Positions 13,850 to 22,464 of a DNA stretch of 33,429 nucleotides are shown here, piece after piece. The notes below the pieces were generated by a model that was not told the origin of the DNA, searched no databases, and worked only from the letters and a program-made list of their open reading frames with translations. The translations under genes were made by a program, and so were the position numbers. The first letter of the stretch is position 1. Every line of letters begins with the position of its first letter. Source of the DNA: a bacterium (GTDB taxonomy: Bacteria > Krumholzibacteriota > Krumholzibacteriia > LZORAL124-64-63); assembly GCA_003353795.1 (NCBI GenBank), contig PIVY01000037.1, positions 1-33,429 on the forward strand. Direction: 5' to 3'.

Positions 13850-15427
13850 ATGCCCGCCGCCCCGGATCCGGATCTCCAGCGACTTCTCGACCACTTCACC
13901 CTGCCGGCCGGAGTCCCGAACCTCCACGCCGGACGCATCGACATCACCGTGCGCACCATCGCCGACCTGCTGGACGAGCCGCAGAAGAGCCTGCCCCACA
14001 CCATCGGTCTGTTCGGGTCGTGGGGCACGGGCAAGACCACGTTCCTGGCCCTGCTGGCGCAGAAGCTGCAGCGGCAGTTCGGCGACGAAATCCACCTCAT
14101 CTACTTCAACGCCTGGAAGTACGCGGGCTTCACGGAGATCGTGCCCGCCTTGATGTACCGCGTGCTCCAGCACCGCACCGTCGAGGAGCCCGAACTGCGC
14201 GAGAAGCTGGTGCGGCTCATGCTGTCCCTGGGCGCCCAGTACGCCGACGCCGCGGGCAAGGGGATCAGGGCCATGACGGGCATCGATCCCGTGCCGCACC
14301 TGAAGAAGATCTGGAAGGCATACAAGGACATCGAAGACGACTCGGAAGCGTTGCTGACCGAGTACTACACACGCGTCGACAAGGCCCAGGATCTGCTGCG
14401 CGAGGTGCTGCCGCCGGGATCGCGACCGGTGGTGGTGCTGGTGGACGAACTCGACCGCTGCGACCCCGACGAGGCCTTCGCGGTGATCAAGCAACTGCGC
14501 GTGTTCTTCGCCATGACGGGCGTGCCGCTGCTGTTCGTGCTGTGCGCCAATCCCGAACCCATCGGCCTGGCCGTGCGACACCGCTACGGACTGGCCGACG
14601 TGGCCGACGACTACGAGACCCGGCGCATCCTGGAGAAGTTCGTGGACAGCCTGCTGGACATGGGCCACCAGAAGAGCTTGGGCCAGGTGGTCGCCCAGTT
14701 CTGGAAGCCGGACGAGGCGTGGCTACCCGAGACGCCGTGGATCCTGCAGATCGACGAACGCTGGTGCCAGGCCGACGAGCGCGCCGATACGGTGCGGCAT
14801 GCGTCGGGCCTGGCGTCGATCAACTCGGGCAGCCGCTACTACAGCAACCTGCGGACCCTGCACAAGAGCTTCGCCACGGTGCGCACCAAGCAGCCGTCCA
14901 ACCCGCGGCTCCTGTGGACCCAGTGGCACCTGGAGCTGGTCTACCAGATCGACGGCGCGTTCCGGAAGGACATCGCGCTGGCGGCGAACCAGATCCGGGA
15001 GATCGCGACCTACGCCTACTCGGCGCTGCTGGGAACCAAGTGCGAGCGCCGCGACCGCGAGTTGATCCTGCACAGCGACAAGGGCAAGACCCTTTTCAGT
15101 GCCCTGCGCAGTTGCTGCTACGAGGGCACCGACAAGGTGATCACGAACATGAGCCAGTTCCGCGACGCCGAATCGCGACGGGTGCTCGAGGTGCTCCAGT
15201 CGTTCCGCGAGGACTACCGGCGGATGGATTTCCTGGCGCGCATGATCCTGTTGCCGGCGATGACACGGGAGGACGTGAACACGGTGGTCCCGGACGCACC
15301 TGAGGATCTGGGATTCCTGACGCCGCTGTTGGGCGAGCGCGACAACGTCCGGCACGCACTCGAGAAGGGCGGGGATTCGTTGTCGGTGATGCGGCAGCTG
15401 GGGTGGACGCTGGCGAATTATCGGTGA
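13850..15427 (+). CDS. KAP-family P-loop NTPase
   Basis: 525 residues from the ATG at 13850, chosen for CAGGAG 7 bases upstream; an upstream in-frame start at 13775 has no such site. Walker A is GSWGTGKT (56-63), followed by the KAP-typical YFNAWKY (85-91). Walker B is VVVLVDELDRCDP (194-206), followed by a sensor-like VLCANPEPI. KAP NTPases often carry membrane helices between Walker A and B; this one has none and should be cytosolic or peripheral. The C-terminal half is helical without a known domain. Relatives act in membrane-linked complexes and include the phage-exclusion protein PifA, so a defence role is possible but unproven. An extended -10-like TGATAGAGT lies at 13776-13784. The 3' end overlaps the convergent gene by 10 bp. 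Confidence 0.85.
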   Translation: MPAAPDPDLQRLLDHFTLPAGVPNLHAGRIDITVRTIADLLDEPQKSLPHTIGLFGSWGTGKTTFLALLAQKLQRQFGDEIHLIYFNAWKYAGFTEIVPALMYRVLQHRTVEEPELREKLVRLMLSLGAQYADAAGKGIRAMTGIDPVPHLKKIWKAYKDIEDDSEALLTEYYTRVDKAQDLLREVLPPGSRPVVVLVDELDRCDPDEAFAVIKQLRVFFAMTGVPLLFVLCANPEPIGLAVRHRYGLADVADDYETRRILEKFVDSLLDMGHQKSLGQVVAQFWKPDEAWLPETPWILQIDERWCQADERADTVRHASGLASINSGSRYYSNLRTLHKSFATVRTKQPSNPRLLWTQWHLELVYQIDGAFRKDIALAANQIREIATYAYSALLGTKCERRDRELILHSDKGKTLFSALRSCCYEGTDKVITNMSQFRDAESRRVLEVLQSFREDYRRMDFLARMILLPAMTREDVNTVVPDAPEDLGFLTPLLGERDNVRHALEKGGDSLSVMRQLGWTLANYR

Positions 15428-16122
15428 TCGCTGGATGTCGCGGCGGCGGAATGCGCCAGCGCCGACGGCGATCGGCGACTGACGATGGCCGGCGCTTCCT
15501 GAACGAGATCGTCGTTCTCCAGCGCCGCGACCATGAACAGGGCGAAGTCGATGCGGCGCGTCTTGTTGCTGGCGAGGACAGGGTCGCCCACGTGGCGGCT
15601 CCACGACGGCAAGCCCTCGCTCTCGCCCTCCTCGAGATCGCTTCCGCGCACGACGGTCCAGCGGGTCTGGCTGGCGAAGATGCGGCGGCAGGCCTCCACC
15701 TGGTCGTCGATGTCCACGAGCCGGAGGAGCCTCGCGATCCGGGATGCGGCGCCGACGGTCCAGAGGAAGGATTTCGAGTACCGATCCTGGCCGTCGCGGG
15801 TGATGTGCCAGCCGCAGGAGAAGACGAGGCGGGCGCCCGGTTCGGCGAGGTCGAGGACCGCTTGGGCGGTGCCCGATGAGTAGCCGTGCACTCCCCACGG
15901 AACGAGTACGGTGAGGACACCGTCGCAGCCGGCGGTGGCTTTCTGGATCACGGCGCGGTCGTCGGTGGCGCCGGAGACGATGGCGACTCTGTCCCGAAAC
16001 TCGTCGAGCTTGTTGACGCTCTTTTCGCGGCACACGCCCACCACCTCGTGACCACGGTCGAGGGCGTGCCTCACCATGTACTGGCCAAGCTTTCCGGACG
16101 CCCCGACGATGCAGACTTTCAT
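15418..16122 (-). CDS. NAD(P)-binding protein, atypical SDR / NmrA-like
   Basis: 234 residues. The N-terminal Rossmann motif is GASGKLGQ (7-14) after a beta strand MKVCIV; a second strand and VVGVCREKS follow as for NADP-type atypical SDRs. GCDGVLTVLVPWG and RLVFSCGWH are the next core strands. The Y-x3-K pair occurs as YSKS/F-type at the RYSKSFLW segment rather than a clean YxxxK, so it may bind a nucleotide without classical reductase chemistry. No signal peptide. AAGGA precedes the ATG by 8 bases. It runs tail to tail with the KAP gene, overlapping 10 bp, so the two are not one operon. Confidence 0.75.
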   Translation of the reverse strand: MKVCIVGASGKLGQYMVRHALDRGHEVVGVCREKSVNKLDEFRDRVAIVSGATDDRAVIQKATAGCDGVLTVLVPWGVHGYSSGTAQAVLDLAEPGARLVFSCGWHITRDGQDRYSKSFLWTVGAASRIARLLRLVDIDDQVEACRRIFASQTRWTVVRGSDLEEGESEGLPSWSRHVGDPVLASNKTRRIDFALFMVAALENDDLVQEAPAIVSRRSPSALAHSAAATSSDHR

Positions 16123-16281
16123 GGCTTGATCCTTCGTGGTCAGCAGCTTGATCCGACATTCGACGAAACCCGAAGCCGGTCTTGGAAACCAGAATACTGC
16201 AGGAAGTCGTCTGCCGCGTGAGGATCCGTTCTACATATCCGGGGCGGCGGCGAACTCCACCGTAAGTGCGGCGCTCCACCG

Positions 16282-16311
16282 TTGATCTCCGTTGATTTTT
16301 AGCGGTAGAAT
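16282..16311 (+). promoter_or_regulatory. Sigma70-like promoter of the low-GC cassette
   Basis: TTGATC (16282-16287), 18 bases, TAGAAT (16306-16311), 75 bases before the ATG at 16387. The hexamers and spacing match the promoters at 22941 and 33042. The 264-bp gap from 16123 holds no gene I can support. Confidence 0.5.
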
Positions 16312-16386
16312 CTATCGTGGCCCCTTATATGTATGAGCACAGGATCAATGGTAGGAAAGGCGACCGATTAGAGGAAGGAAGCGTAT

Positions 16387-16701
16387 ATGATACATCGAAT
16401 CAATGTCGATAAATCGGAAATGAGAATGGGCGAAAAGCGGAAGCTCACGGTATTTGGTGACTCCGAAATGAGCGTAGAGATCAAGTGTTTCGTGACGGAT
16501 CCCCCTCCACCTGACTACAAGCCATGTCCTGAATGTGGTGTTTTCGATGTCGCGTCGGGAGGTTCCGTGACGTTCTGCGCCAGTTCTATGGGGTTTGGAA
16601 ATCGGCCCGGCGGTTCTCTCGAGATCGTCGTCCGCGATGCAACTGGAGATATCGAAACAATTACTCTCGGGGTACTGGCGGCAGCTGTACAAGAGGGTTA
16701 G
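16387..16701 (+). CDS. Small four-cysteine protein of unknown function
   Basis: 104 residues, preceded by GAGGAAGGAAG close to the ATG. The sequence alternates short beta-like strands (RINVD, KLTVFG, SVEIKCFV, SLEIVVRD, IETITLGV) around a loop rich in Pro with Cys at 34, 47, 50 and 64. C47-x2-C50 (PCPECG) and the other two Cys could hold one zinc ion. No signal peptide or membrane helix. Base composition is clearly lower in GC than the neighbours (28 of 60 bases in 16441-16500 are G or C), suggesting recent acquisition. It is followed after 42 bp by the membrane-protein gene, with which it probably forms a two-gene unit. I do not recognise a family. Confidence 0.6.
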   Translation: MIHRINVDKSEMRMGEKRKLTVFGDSEMSVEIKCFVTDPPPPDYKPCPECGVFDVASGGSVTFCASSMGFGNRPGGSLEIVVRDATGDIETITLGVLAAAVQEG

Positions 16702-16743
16702 CAATCGACCCGCGCAGCGCTTCCACGGCCGGAAAGATCCAGT

Positions 16744-17286
16744 ATGAGTAAAGATGCAGTGGAGTCATTTGAGTTCGCCCAGAAACAGTTGAGTGGCGAG
16801 ATCGACATCGCTAAGCGGGATCTGAATCGTTGCCGTCGTGACGCTCGCGGACGCCGAGCATTACTCTATATCGCTCGCGGAGTACCGATTGTTGGTGGCT
16901 TGGTTATCACTGTCTGGAGCGACGCGATTCCTGATCTGCCTCGCTGGGTCGGTCCGGTCATCACGCTGACAGCGACGGTTGACACTTTGTTTTGTAATCA
17001 TACTCGTCTCATCGCTGCCGTCGAGTCGACTCGTGCCTACGAGAGGCTTCTGAACGAAATCGTCACCGCGCACAATTTGGGTATACGAGAGTTTAAAAGA
17101 CTAAAGCCCGCAGACCCCGAGGCTGCACGGGAAGATCTGACCGATCTTCTTGTAAAGCTGCAGAAGAAATTGAGCGAGGGACGGCAGGCAATTGCCGACG
17201 CTCGCCATCAAGAGGATGTCAAGGCCTTGATATCCCTGGAAGAAAACCAGAACGGATCTTCTGGCGGACCATCGGATCCCGGATGA
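16744..17286 (+). CDS. Two-helix membrane protein, SLATT/DUF4231-like
   Basis: 180 residues. An N-terminal amphipathic helix (about 5-38, heptad-like) is followed by two hydrophobic segments, LLYIARGVPIVGGLVITVW (about 40-58) and WVGPVITLTATVDTLFC (68-84), joined by a short loop with Pro. A long C-terminal helix carries RLIAAVESTRAYERLLNEI (88-106) and a charged coiled-coil tail. This arrangement, with cytosolic termini around a hairpin of two membrane helices, is that of SLATT-type (SMODS/SLOG-associating) effectors and DUF4231 proteins, thought to open pores in anti-phage systems. The assignment rests on architecture, not on a clear motif. It shares the low-GC composition of the preceding gene and probably its transcript. 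Confidence 0.6.
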   Translation: MSKDAVESFEFAQKQLSGEIDIAKRDLNRCRRDARGRRALLYIARGVPIVGGLVITVWSDAIPDLPRWVGPVITLTATVDTLFCNHTRLIAAVESTRAYERLLNEIVTAHNLGIREFKRLKPADPEAAREDLTDLLVKLQKKLSEGRQAIADARHQEDVKALISLEENQNGSSGGPSDPG

Positions 17287-17401
17287 TACGATTCAGAATC
17301 CGAACCTCGAGACGCTCGACGGTCAATCGGGTGATCTGGGTGCTCACGTGCGGCATGGGATCTCCCGTTGTGTCGTTCCCCCCGGGGGGCACCTCGCTGG
17401 T

Positions 17402-18892
17402 TCACCGCACCCGCACCACCCGCGCCACCGCGGCCGCCCCGGATCGACCCTGCCACCGCGCGAGGTACGTGCCGGACGCCGCCGGGTTGCCGCTGCGGTC
17501 GCGACCATCCCAGACCATGGCCCCGGCACCTACCGGCGGCGCGAGCTTCCGAACGAGGCGGCCAGAGATGTCGTAGATTGCGATGGTCTCGCCCGCGGCG
17601 AAGGGCCGCGATGCCCGCAATGTGGTCGAGGACGACGTGAGGCTAGGCGCGGCCACGAGGGTGCGCGGGCCACCCCCGATGACGACGGGGTCGCCCACGC
17701 CGGTGAGCGTCTGATCCTCCCAGTCGGCCATCCAGACCATGTCGAAGAACGGCTCTTCGGGATCGAAGTCGCCCTCGGACTCCAGGATGAACGAGACCTC
17801 GAGGCGGTCGTTGGAACGCGCGCCGGAATCGGTGACCACCGCCTGCACGTCGACGAACTCGTATTCGTGGGCAGGATTGCAGGTGACGACGAGGCGGATC
17901 ATGGACGTGCCGTGGGAGATGCCGTTCTCGTCGTAGAGCATGACGCCGAGGAGGACACTGAAGTCGGTGGCGCCGATGAAGGGGTCGGGCGGGTAGTCGA
18001 TCTGGGGGGTCAGGCCGTCGGCGGGCGTGAGCTCGAAGCTGATGAGGAACTCGACGAAGCTCGGCTCGCCGGGCTCCTGCCAGGTGACCGTGGAGCGGAC
18101 GATGTCGCCGCCATGAAAGCTCTCTTGTTGCAGGTCGGCCGTGAGTGCGGGGATCGTGCCGCCGTCGGATACGCTCTCGAACACGAGGGCGGTGCCGAAG
18201 AGCGGTTGCAGCACGTGGTCGAAGGCGCGCCACGACAGGGGCGACGAGGGGATGGGCGGCACCTGGGTGGCGAGGAAGTCGCGGGTGATGTCGGCGATGA
18301 TGGCGCCCGAGCGCATGAATCGCACGTCGGTGACCTCGAAGGAGGCGTCGCCGCCCCCGGCATTGAGGTAGAGCACCATGGCGATGGCCTGGGTGGGATC
18401 GATGATCTGGTTGCAGAAGTCGATGGGCCATGACACGACGCCGGGGCCAGCGTCGGGAAAGCGCTCGACGCCACAGAACGTTCCGACGTTGCCGATGCCG
18501 AACGAGAAGTAGGCGCCGGGCGTGACCGCGTTGTAGGCCACCTCGATGCGGTCGTACGCGCCGTCCTCGGTAATGTCGTACGGCACCTCCCAGTGGTAGG
18601 CGAAGCGCACGCGACCGCCGCCGGTGAAGGTGACGTTGGCCGCGTCGTCGCCGCCGGTGAGGGAGAGCTGGGCGGAGATGGTGGCCGAGCCGCTGGCCGG
18701 CTCGAGCACGACCTTGCGGGTCGACGTGTAGACGTGGCCGGCGTGCTGGAAGACGGGCACGAAGTGCTCCTGGTAGGCGCCGGTGGTCTGGAAGAAGAAG
18801 GGGCCGGCCTCGAAGTCGTCGATGGGCTTGAGGGCGGCGGCGGGGATGGCGACGGCAAGCATGAGCACGATCAGGGCGAGTTGACGTGGCAT
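17402..18892 (-). CDS. Secreted protein with FlgD-Ig C-terminal domain
   Basis: 496 residues, AGGAGGT 7 bases before the ATG. Residues 1-20 are a signal peptide ending AAA. The N-terminal region begins IDDFEAGPFFFQT, which resembles the opening of carbohydrate-binding or concanavalin-like beta-sandwich domains (often annotated 'DFEDG' beginnings), but no family is certain. Residues 1-400 are beta-rich with paired Cys (FCGVERF, DFCNQI, VTCNP). The last 80 residues are a FlgD-Ig cassette with ETIAIYDISGRLVRKL and NPAASGTYLARW. It is probably a structural or binding protein sent to the surface; no catalytic residues were seen. It stands 79 bp downstream of the TPR gene on the same strand and may be co-transcribed. 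Confidence 0.75.
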   Translation of the reverse strand: MPRQLALIVLMLAVAIPAAALKPIDDFEAGPFFFQTTGAYQEHFVPVFQHAGHVYTSTRKVVLEPASGSATISAQLSLTGGDDAANVTFTGGGRVRFAYHWEVPYDITEDGAYDRIEVAYNAVTPGAYFSFGIGNVGTFCGVERFPDAGPGVVSWPIDFCNQIIDPTQAIAMVLYLNAGGGDASFEVTDVRFMRSGAIIADITRDFLATQVPPIPSSPLSWRAFDHVLQPLFGTALVFESVSDGGTIPALTADLQQESFHGGDIVRSTVTWQEPGEPSFVEFLISFELTPADGLTPQIDYPPDPFIGATDFSVLLGVMLYDENGISHGTSMIRLVVTCNPAHEYEFVDVQAVVTDSGARSNDRLEVSFILESEGDFDPEEPFFDMVWMADWEDQTLTGVGDPVVIGGGPRTLVAAPSLTSSSTTLRASRPFAAGETIAIYDISGRLVRKLAPPVGAGAMVWDGRDRSGNPAASGTYLARWQGRSGAAAVARVVRVR

Positions 18893-18971
18893 TGCGGAGA
18901 CCTCCTGGTTATCAGGACAAAATAGATCCTGATTGGAGGTTGCGCGATTGACGCGGCCGGATGGGCGCCCG

Positions 18972-21272
18972 CTACGGCGTGGCGATCCGCGCGCTCAGCT
19001 CCCGCGCCTGCCGGGCCGGACGGAACTCCGGATCCGCCTCGTCCCACGCCGCCAGCGCCACCGTGAGGTGTTCCTGGGCCCGGGCGAGGTCACCCTTGTC
19101 GTACGCCAGCTGCGCCAGCTCGAGCTGGTACTCGGGATGCGCGGGCTCCACCTTCACCGCGGCGTCGAGCACGGTCCGTGCCTCGTCCGATTCGCCGGCC
19201 AGGCGCAGGGTGCGGGCCAGCCGCACGCTGTACATGGGCTTGACCTGCACCGCGGTCTCGGCCGCCGTCCGGTAACGTGCGATCGCCGTATCGAGGTCGC
19301 CCTCGGCCTCGGCGATCATGCCCTCGATGAGCGCGATGCTGGAACGGAAGGTCTCGAACTTGTAGGCCTCCACCACGACCACCGCCGCGGCGAGCGCGGC
19401 CCGGGCCTCGGCCAGTCGGCCGAGATCGACGAGGACCCAGGCCTCCCCCACACCCGCCAGGTCGGCGTACGGAGCGGGGATGCGGGTCTTGACCTCGGCG
19501 AGCCGCGACAGGGCCGCGTCCGGCCGACCGGCCATGCTGATCGCGGGCAAGGCCATGGTGTAGACGAGGTTGGCCTGCATGGGATTCTGGATCGCGAGGA
19601 GGCGCTCGTAGAAGACCTCGAGGCGATCGATGACCACGTCCGGCCGACCGCGCAGGCCCGCCAGTTCCATCTGCCGCGCGCAGACCCGGATGCGGTCGCG
19701 GTCGGTGTCGGCGCCCGCCATGAGGTCGGCGAGGGCACGCTCCGATTCGGCGTAGCGGCCGAACTTCACGTCCAGGTCGATGAGGCTGAGGGCGAGATCG
19801 AGGTTCTCGGGCTCCAGGAGCTGGGCCTTCTCCAGGGCCTCGCGGGCCTCGTCGAGGCGACCGGTGATGCTGTAGAAGTCGGAAAGATCCTCGTAGCCGT
19901 CGGCCCGACCGGGAAAGATCTCCACGTAGCGCTGGAGGCATGCCTCGGCCTCGGGATGATTGCCGAGCTGGGTGTGAAGGTCGGCCAGGTCGTCGAGGAA
20001 CTGCACCCGCGACGGATCGATGTCGAGGATCCTCTCGTAGGCGGCGATGGCGCTCGGCAGGTCCTGTCGGATGAAATAGTAGGTGGCCTGCTGCTCGTAG
20101 GCGTCCACGTCGTCGGGATAGATCTGGCTCCACATCTCCAGCACGGCCATGGCCTTGTCCGCGTCCTGCTTCTCGTTGAAGTAATATTGCGACTTGATCA
20201 TGAAGGCGAGCCGCTCGGGCACGCGGTAGAGGTTTTCCATGGCCGCGGAGATGGCGACCGACGCGCCCTCCTGGTCCCCCAGGGTCTGGCGCACGGCGAA
20301 GAGCAGGAACTGGGCGAGGGTGAAGTGCGGATCCCTCGCGACGGCGTCCTCCAGGTACGGCGCCGCCCCTTCCCAGTCGTTCTGGTGGGTCACCGCGAGC
20401 ACGCCGTTCACGTGGCTCTTGACCGCCTCGATATCGGCACTCGATAGCTCGGCGATGGGCAGGTCGGGATTCTCGTCGAGGTGTGCGGCGGGGATGCCGA
20501 GGTCCTCGCGGAGCTGACGGGAGGCGTGGTCCACGAGGGCGAAGAGGTCGGCCGCGGTGTCGGTGCGGCTGGTGACCACCTTGCCGGACTCGCTCTCGTG
20601 GAGCTCGGTGGCGAGCTGCCACTGGCCGTCACCCTGGAGAACGATGGTACCGGTGAGGAAGTAGGCGATGTGCGCATCGCGCGCCAGCTTGCGCTGCAGG
20701 GCGCGCGGCAGGCCGTGGCCGTCGCGGCTGCCGGCCTCGAGCATGGCGCCGGTCATGGTCAGAGGCAGGGCTACGTCGAGGAATCCGTCCTGGCTGAGGT
20801 CCATGCTCAGGAGTAAGGCCGTGGTCTCGCTGGCCCAGGCGTCCTCGTCGGGTCCGCTGTTCTCGGGATAGAAGAGCAGCACGCGGCGCCGGTACTCGCT
20901 CTTGGGCACCACGCGCTCGGTGACGGCGCCGTTCTCGTCCTCCACGGCGATGGTGCGGGTGACGCCGCCGAGGTCGCGACCGCTGAAGAGGAAGCCGACG
21001 AGGAGGACCACGGCGACGACGTTGGCCGAGACCACCACCTTGGGCGTGCGGCCCCAGGTGTCCTTGCCGGGTCGACCGTGGACCCAGGCGAGGGTAATCA
21101 CCGCCGGCAGCAGGAGCAGCAGCGAGAGGCCCGCGAGGTTGACGAGGTGCGGGGAGACGGTCATGCGGTTCTCGAGGAAGGCGAGGAACTGCAGGAGTCC
21201 CCAGGAACCGACGAGGTAGGAGAGGGTGATCCGGAAGACGCGGCGCTGGCGCAGTTCCTGGAAGAAGTTCAT
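18972..21272 (-). CDS. Membrane-anchored TPR-repeat protein
   Basis: 766 residues. The start MNFFQELRQRRVFRITLSYL is typical of a family in which a basic amphipathic helix precedes membrane segments. Here the segments are at about 15-34, 43-64 and 79-98. A globular region (about 100-270), including a segment like FlgO/adenylate-cyclase-associated TPR proteins (ARDAHIAYFLTGTI), follows. From about 290 to the end there are ten or more TPR-like units, such as AIAAYERILDIDPSRVQFLDD and AEACLQRYVEIFPGRADGYE. Such proteins act as scaffolds for protein complexes. No kinase, cyclase or DNA-binding domain is attached, unlike several relatives. GGAG precedes the ATG by 7 bases, and a weak TTGTGA-17-CATCAT promoter lies about 45 bp upstream (21314-21342). 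Confidence 0.82.
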   Translation of the reverse strand: MNFFQELRQRRVFRITLSYLVGSWGLLQFLAFLENRMTVSPHLVNLAGLSLLLLLPAVITLAWVHGRPGKDTWGRTPKVVVSANVVAVVLLVGFLFSGRDLGGVTRTIAVEDENGAVTERVVPKSEYRRRVLLFYPENSGPDEDAWASETTALLLSMDLSQDGFLDVALPLTMTGAMLEAGSRDGHGLPRALQRKLARDAHIAYFLTGTIVLQGDGQWQLATELHESESGKVVTSRTDTAADLFALVDHASRQLREDLGIPAAHLDENPDLPIAELSSADIEAVKSHVNGVLAVTHQNDWEGAAPYLEDAVARDPHFTLAQFLLFAVRQTLGDQEGASVAISAAMENLYRVPERLAFMIKSQYYFNEKQDADKAMAVLEMWSQIYPDDVDAYEQQATYYFIRQDLPSAIAAYERILDIDPSRVQFLDDLADLHTQLGNHPEAEACLQRYVEIFPGRADGYEDLSDFYSITGRLDEAREALEKAQLLEPENLDLALSLIDLDVKFGRYAESERALADLMAGADTDRDRIRVCARQMELAGLRGRPDVVIDRLEVFYERLLAIQNPMQANLVYTMALPAISMAGRPDAALSRLAEVKTRIPAPYADLAGVGEAWVLVDLGRLAEARAALAAAVVVVEAYKFETFRSSIALIEGMIAEAEGDLDTAIARYRTAAETAVQVKPMYSVRLARTLRLAGESDEARTVLDAAVKVEPAHPEYQLELAQLAYDKGDLARAQEHLTVALAAWDEADPEFRPARQARELSARIATP

Positions 21273-21380
21273 GGTCGTCTCCGGGCAGGGGGCGAGGGCG
21301 GACGATGCCGGAAATGATGGGCGAAAATGGTCGGAATCACAACCGCGGAAGCGGTGGCGAGCAGTCGGCGGCGGCGGTCG

Positions 21381-21917
21381 TCAGGACGACCAGCCCTCGC
21401 GCTCGATCAGGCGCGTGACGTGGGCCAGGTGGTGGCGGCCATGCCATGCGTAGAGACCGATGATCTGGTCGACCCGCACGACGCCGATCTCCGGGTGCAC
21501 GAACTCTTTCATCAGTTCGGCTTCGCCCAGGGTCCGCAGGAGACAGACCCAGCGCTGATGAAGCGCCTCGAGAAAGAGCAGCGACGACGCGACCGGAATC
21601 TCGACGAAGTCCGGAAGCTCCGCCCAGCGATCCTCGCGATATGTCTTGATGGTCGGACGGTCCTCCGTGAGCGCCAGCTTGAACCGGATGAGACTGTTCA
21701 TGTGGCTGTCGACCAGGTGATGGACGACTTGTCTCGTGCACCAACCATCGGGCCGATAAGGCACCTCGAGCTGTGCATCGGACAGGGGGGCGACGACCTC
21801 GCGAAGCGCCGCGGGAAGAGCGGCGATCTCGTCGATCCAGGTGGCGACATCGACCGGCGACACCACCTCCGGCATCTCGAACTCACCCACCGGATACCTG
21901 AGATCTTTGGATTCCAT
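21381..21917 (-). CDS. DinB/YfiT-like putative metal-dependent hydrolase or thiol transferase
   Basis: 178 residues of the DinB superfamily four-helix bundle, close to the YfiT/BstA group. Metal ligands are present: H67 (VVHHLVDSHMNS) and the HGRHH pair H159 and H163. The group signature LRYPVGEF near the N-terminus and RFKLALTEDRPTIKTY also match. YfiT relatives use nickel or zinc and include bacillithiol S-transferases. Whether this organism makes bacillithiol cannot be judged here, so the thiol is unknown. GGAAGGAGG lies 6 bases upstream. A TAGAAT box reads toward the gene at 21977-21982 without a clear -35. The 148-bp gap to the next gene holds nothing else I can support. Confidence 0.88.
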   Translation of the reverse strand: MESKDLRYPVGEFEMPEVVSPVDVATWIDEIAALPAALREVVAPLSDAQLEVPYRPDGWCTRQVVHHLVDSHMNSLIRFKLALTEDRPTIKTYREDRWAELPDFVEIPVASSLLFLEALHQRWVCLLRTLGEAELMKEFVHPEIGVVRVDQIIGLYAWHGRHHLAHVTRLIEREGWSS

Positions 21918-22065
21918 GAGCGTCCTCCTTCCGGATCGTTGTTCGCGCGCGGCCTGGTCCGCGAGTCAGGTTCCCCATTCTAGCGGCATCAAGGCGCGGT
22001 CGCTCCATCCTCGCCGCCCTGGTCCTGGCCGCGATCTGCCCACTCGCGTCGGCAACCGACCAAGG

Positions 22066-22464
22066 TCACCGCCAGGGCGCCTTCAACCTCGACCAGGTCG
22101 TACTCGTCGCCGGCACTGACGTGGGATCGCCGGGCAGGGTGCAGTCCTCGATCTCCTCCAGGTTGGTCCGACCGTCCTCGTCCGAATCCAGGTGCTCGAT
22201 CAGCCAGGGCTGATTGGCGACGTCGGCGAGGTCGAGGCCGTAGGGGTTGAGGTCGGTGATGGTGTCGTGGCAGAGGGTGCAGTCCTGGGCGGCGGCGCGG
22301 AGCGGTTCGCAGGCCTCGGGGTAGTGGCGGAGCCAGTTGGTGTTGGACTTGGCAGGGCACGACGGTTCGATTGCCAGGACGGCACCAACGGTCGTGAGTG
22401 CCAGGGCCAGAAGAATCCACCGGTGGCGCGCGCCGCACCGGCCACTACCGCCCCGTGTTGCCAT
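22066..22464 (-). CDS. Small exported heme-binding-motif protein (CxxCH)
   Basis: 132 residues. A basic N-terminus and the hydrophobic WILLALALTTVGAVLA (16-31) form a signal peptide or anchor. The mature part has one c-type heme motif, C62-T-L-C65-H66, within DCTLCHDTITDLNPYGLDL, then an EF-hand-like or thrombospondin-3-like acidic loop DSDEDGRTNLEEI (93-105). The layout matches short periplasmic proteins in which the CxxCH is followed by 'NPYG' and 'DSDGDG' segments; they may carry electrons or simply bind heme. A possible axial ligand is not obvious. The start overlaps the end of the SnoaL-like gene by 20 bp, suggesting coupling. The ribosome-binding site is weak. Confidence 0.72.
   Translation of the reverse strand: MATRGGSGRCGARHRWILLALALTTVGAVLAIEPSCPAKSNTNWLRHYPEACEPLRAAAQDCTLCHDTITDLNPYGLDLADVANQPWLIEHLDSDEDGRTNLEEIEDCTLPGDPTSVPATSTTWSRLKAPWR

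Noticed and set aside
17378..17389. CCCCCCGGGGGG as a terminator for the secreted FlgD-Ig gene
   Set aside because: Self-complementary but with no loop and no T run, and it lies 13 bp before the 17402 stop side without a proper hairpin.
21971..22200. Plus-strand frame reading like a signal peptide (SILAALVLAAICPLASA)
   Set aside because: It has no start codon and soon loses coding character; the opposite strand carries the C-terminus of the CxxCH protein, which explains the pattern.
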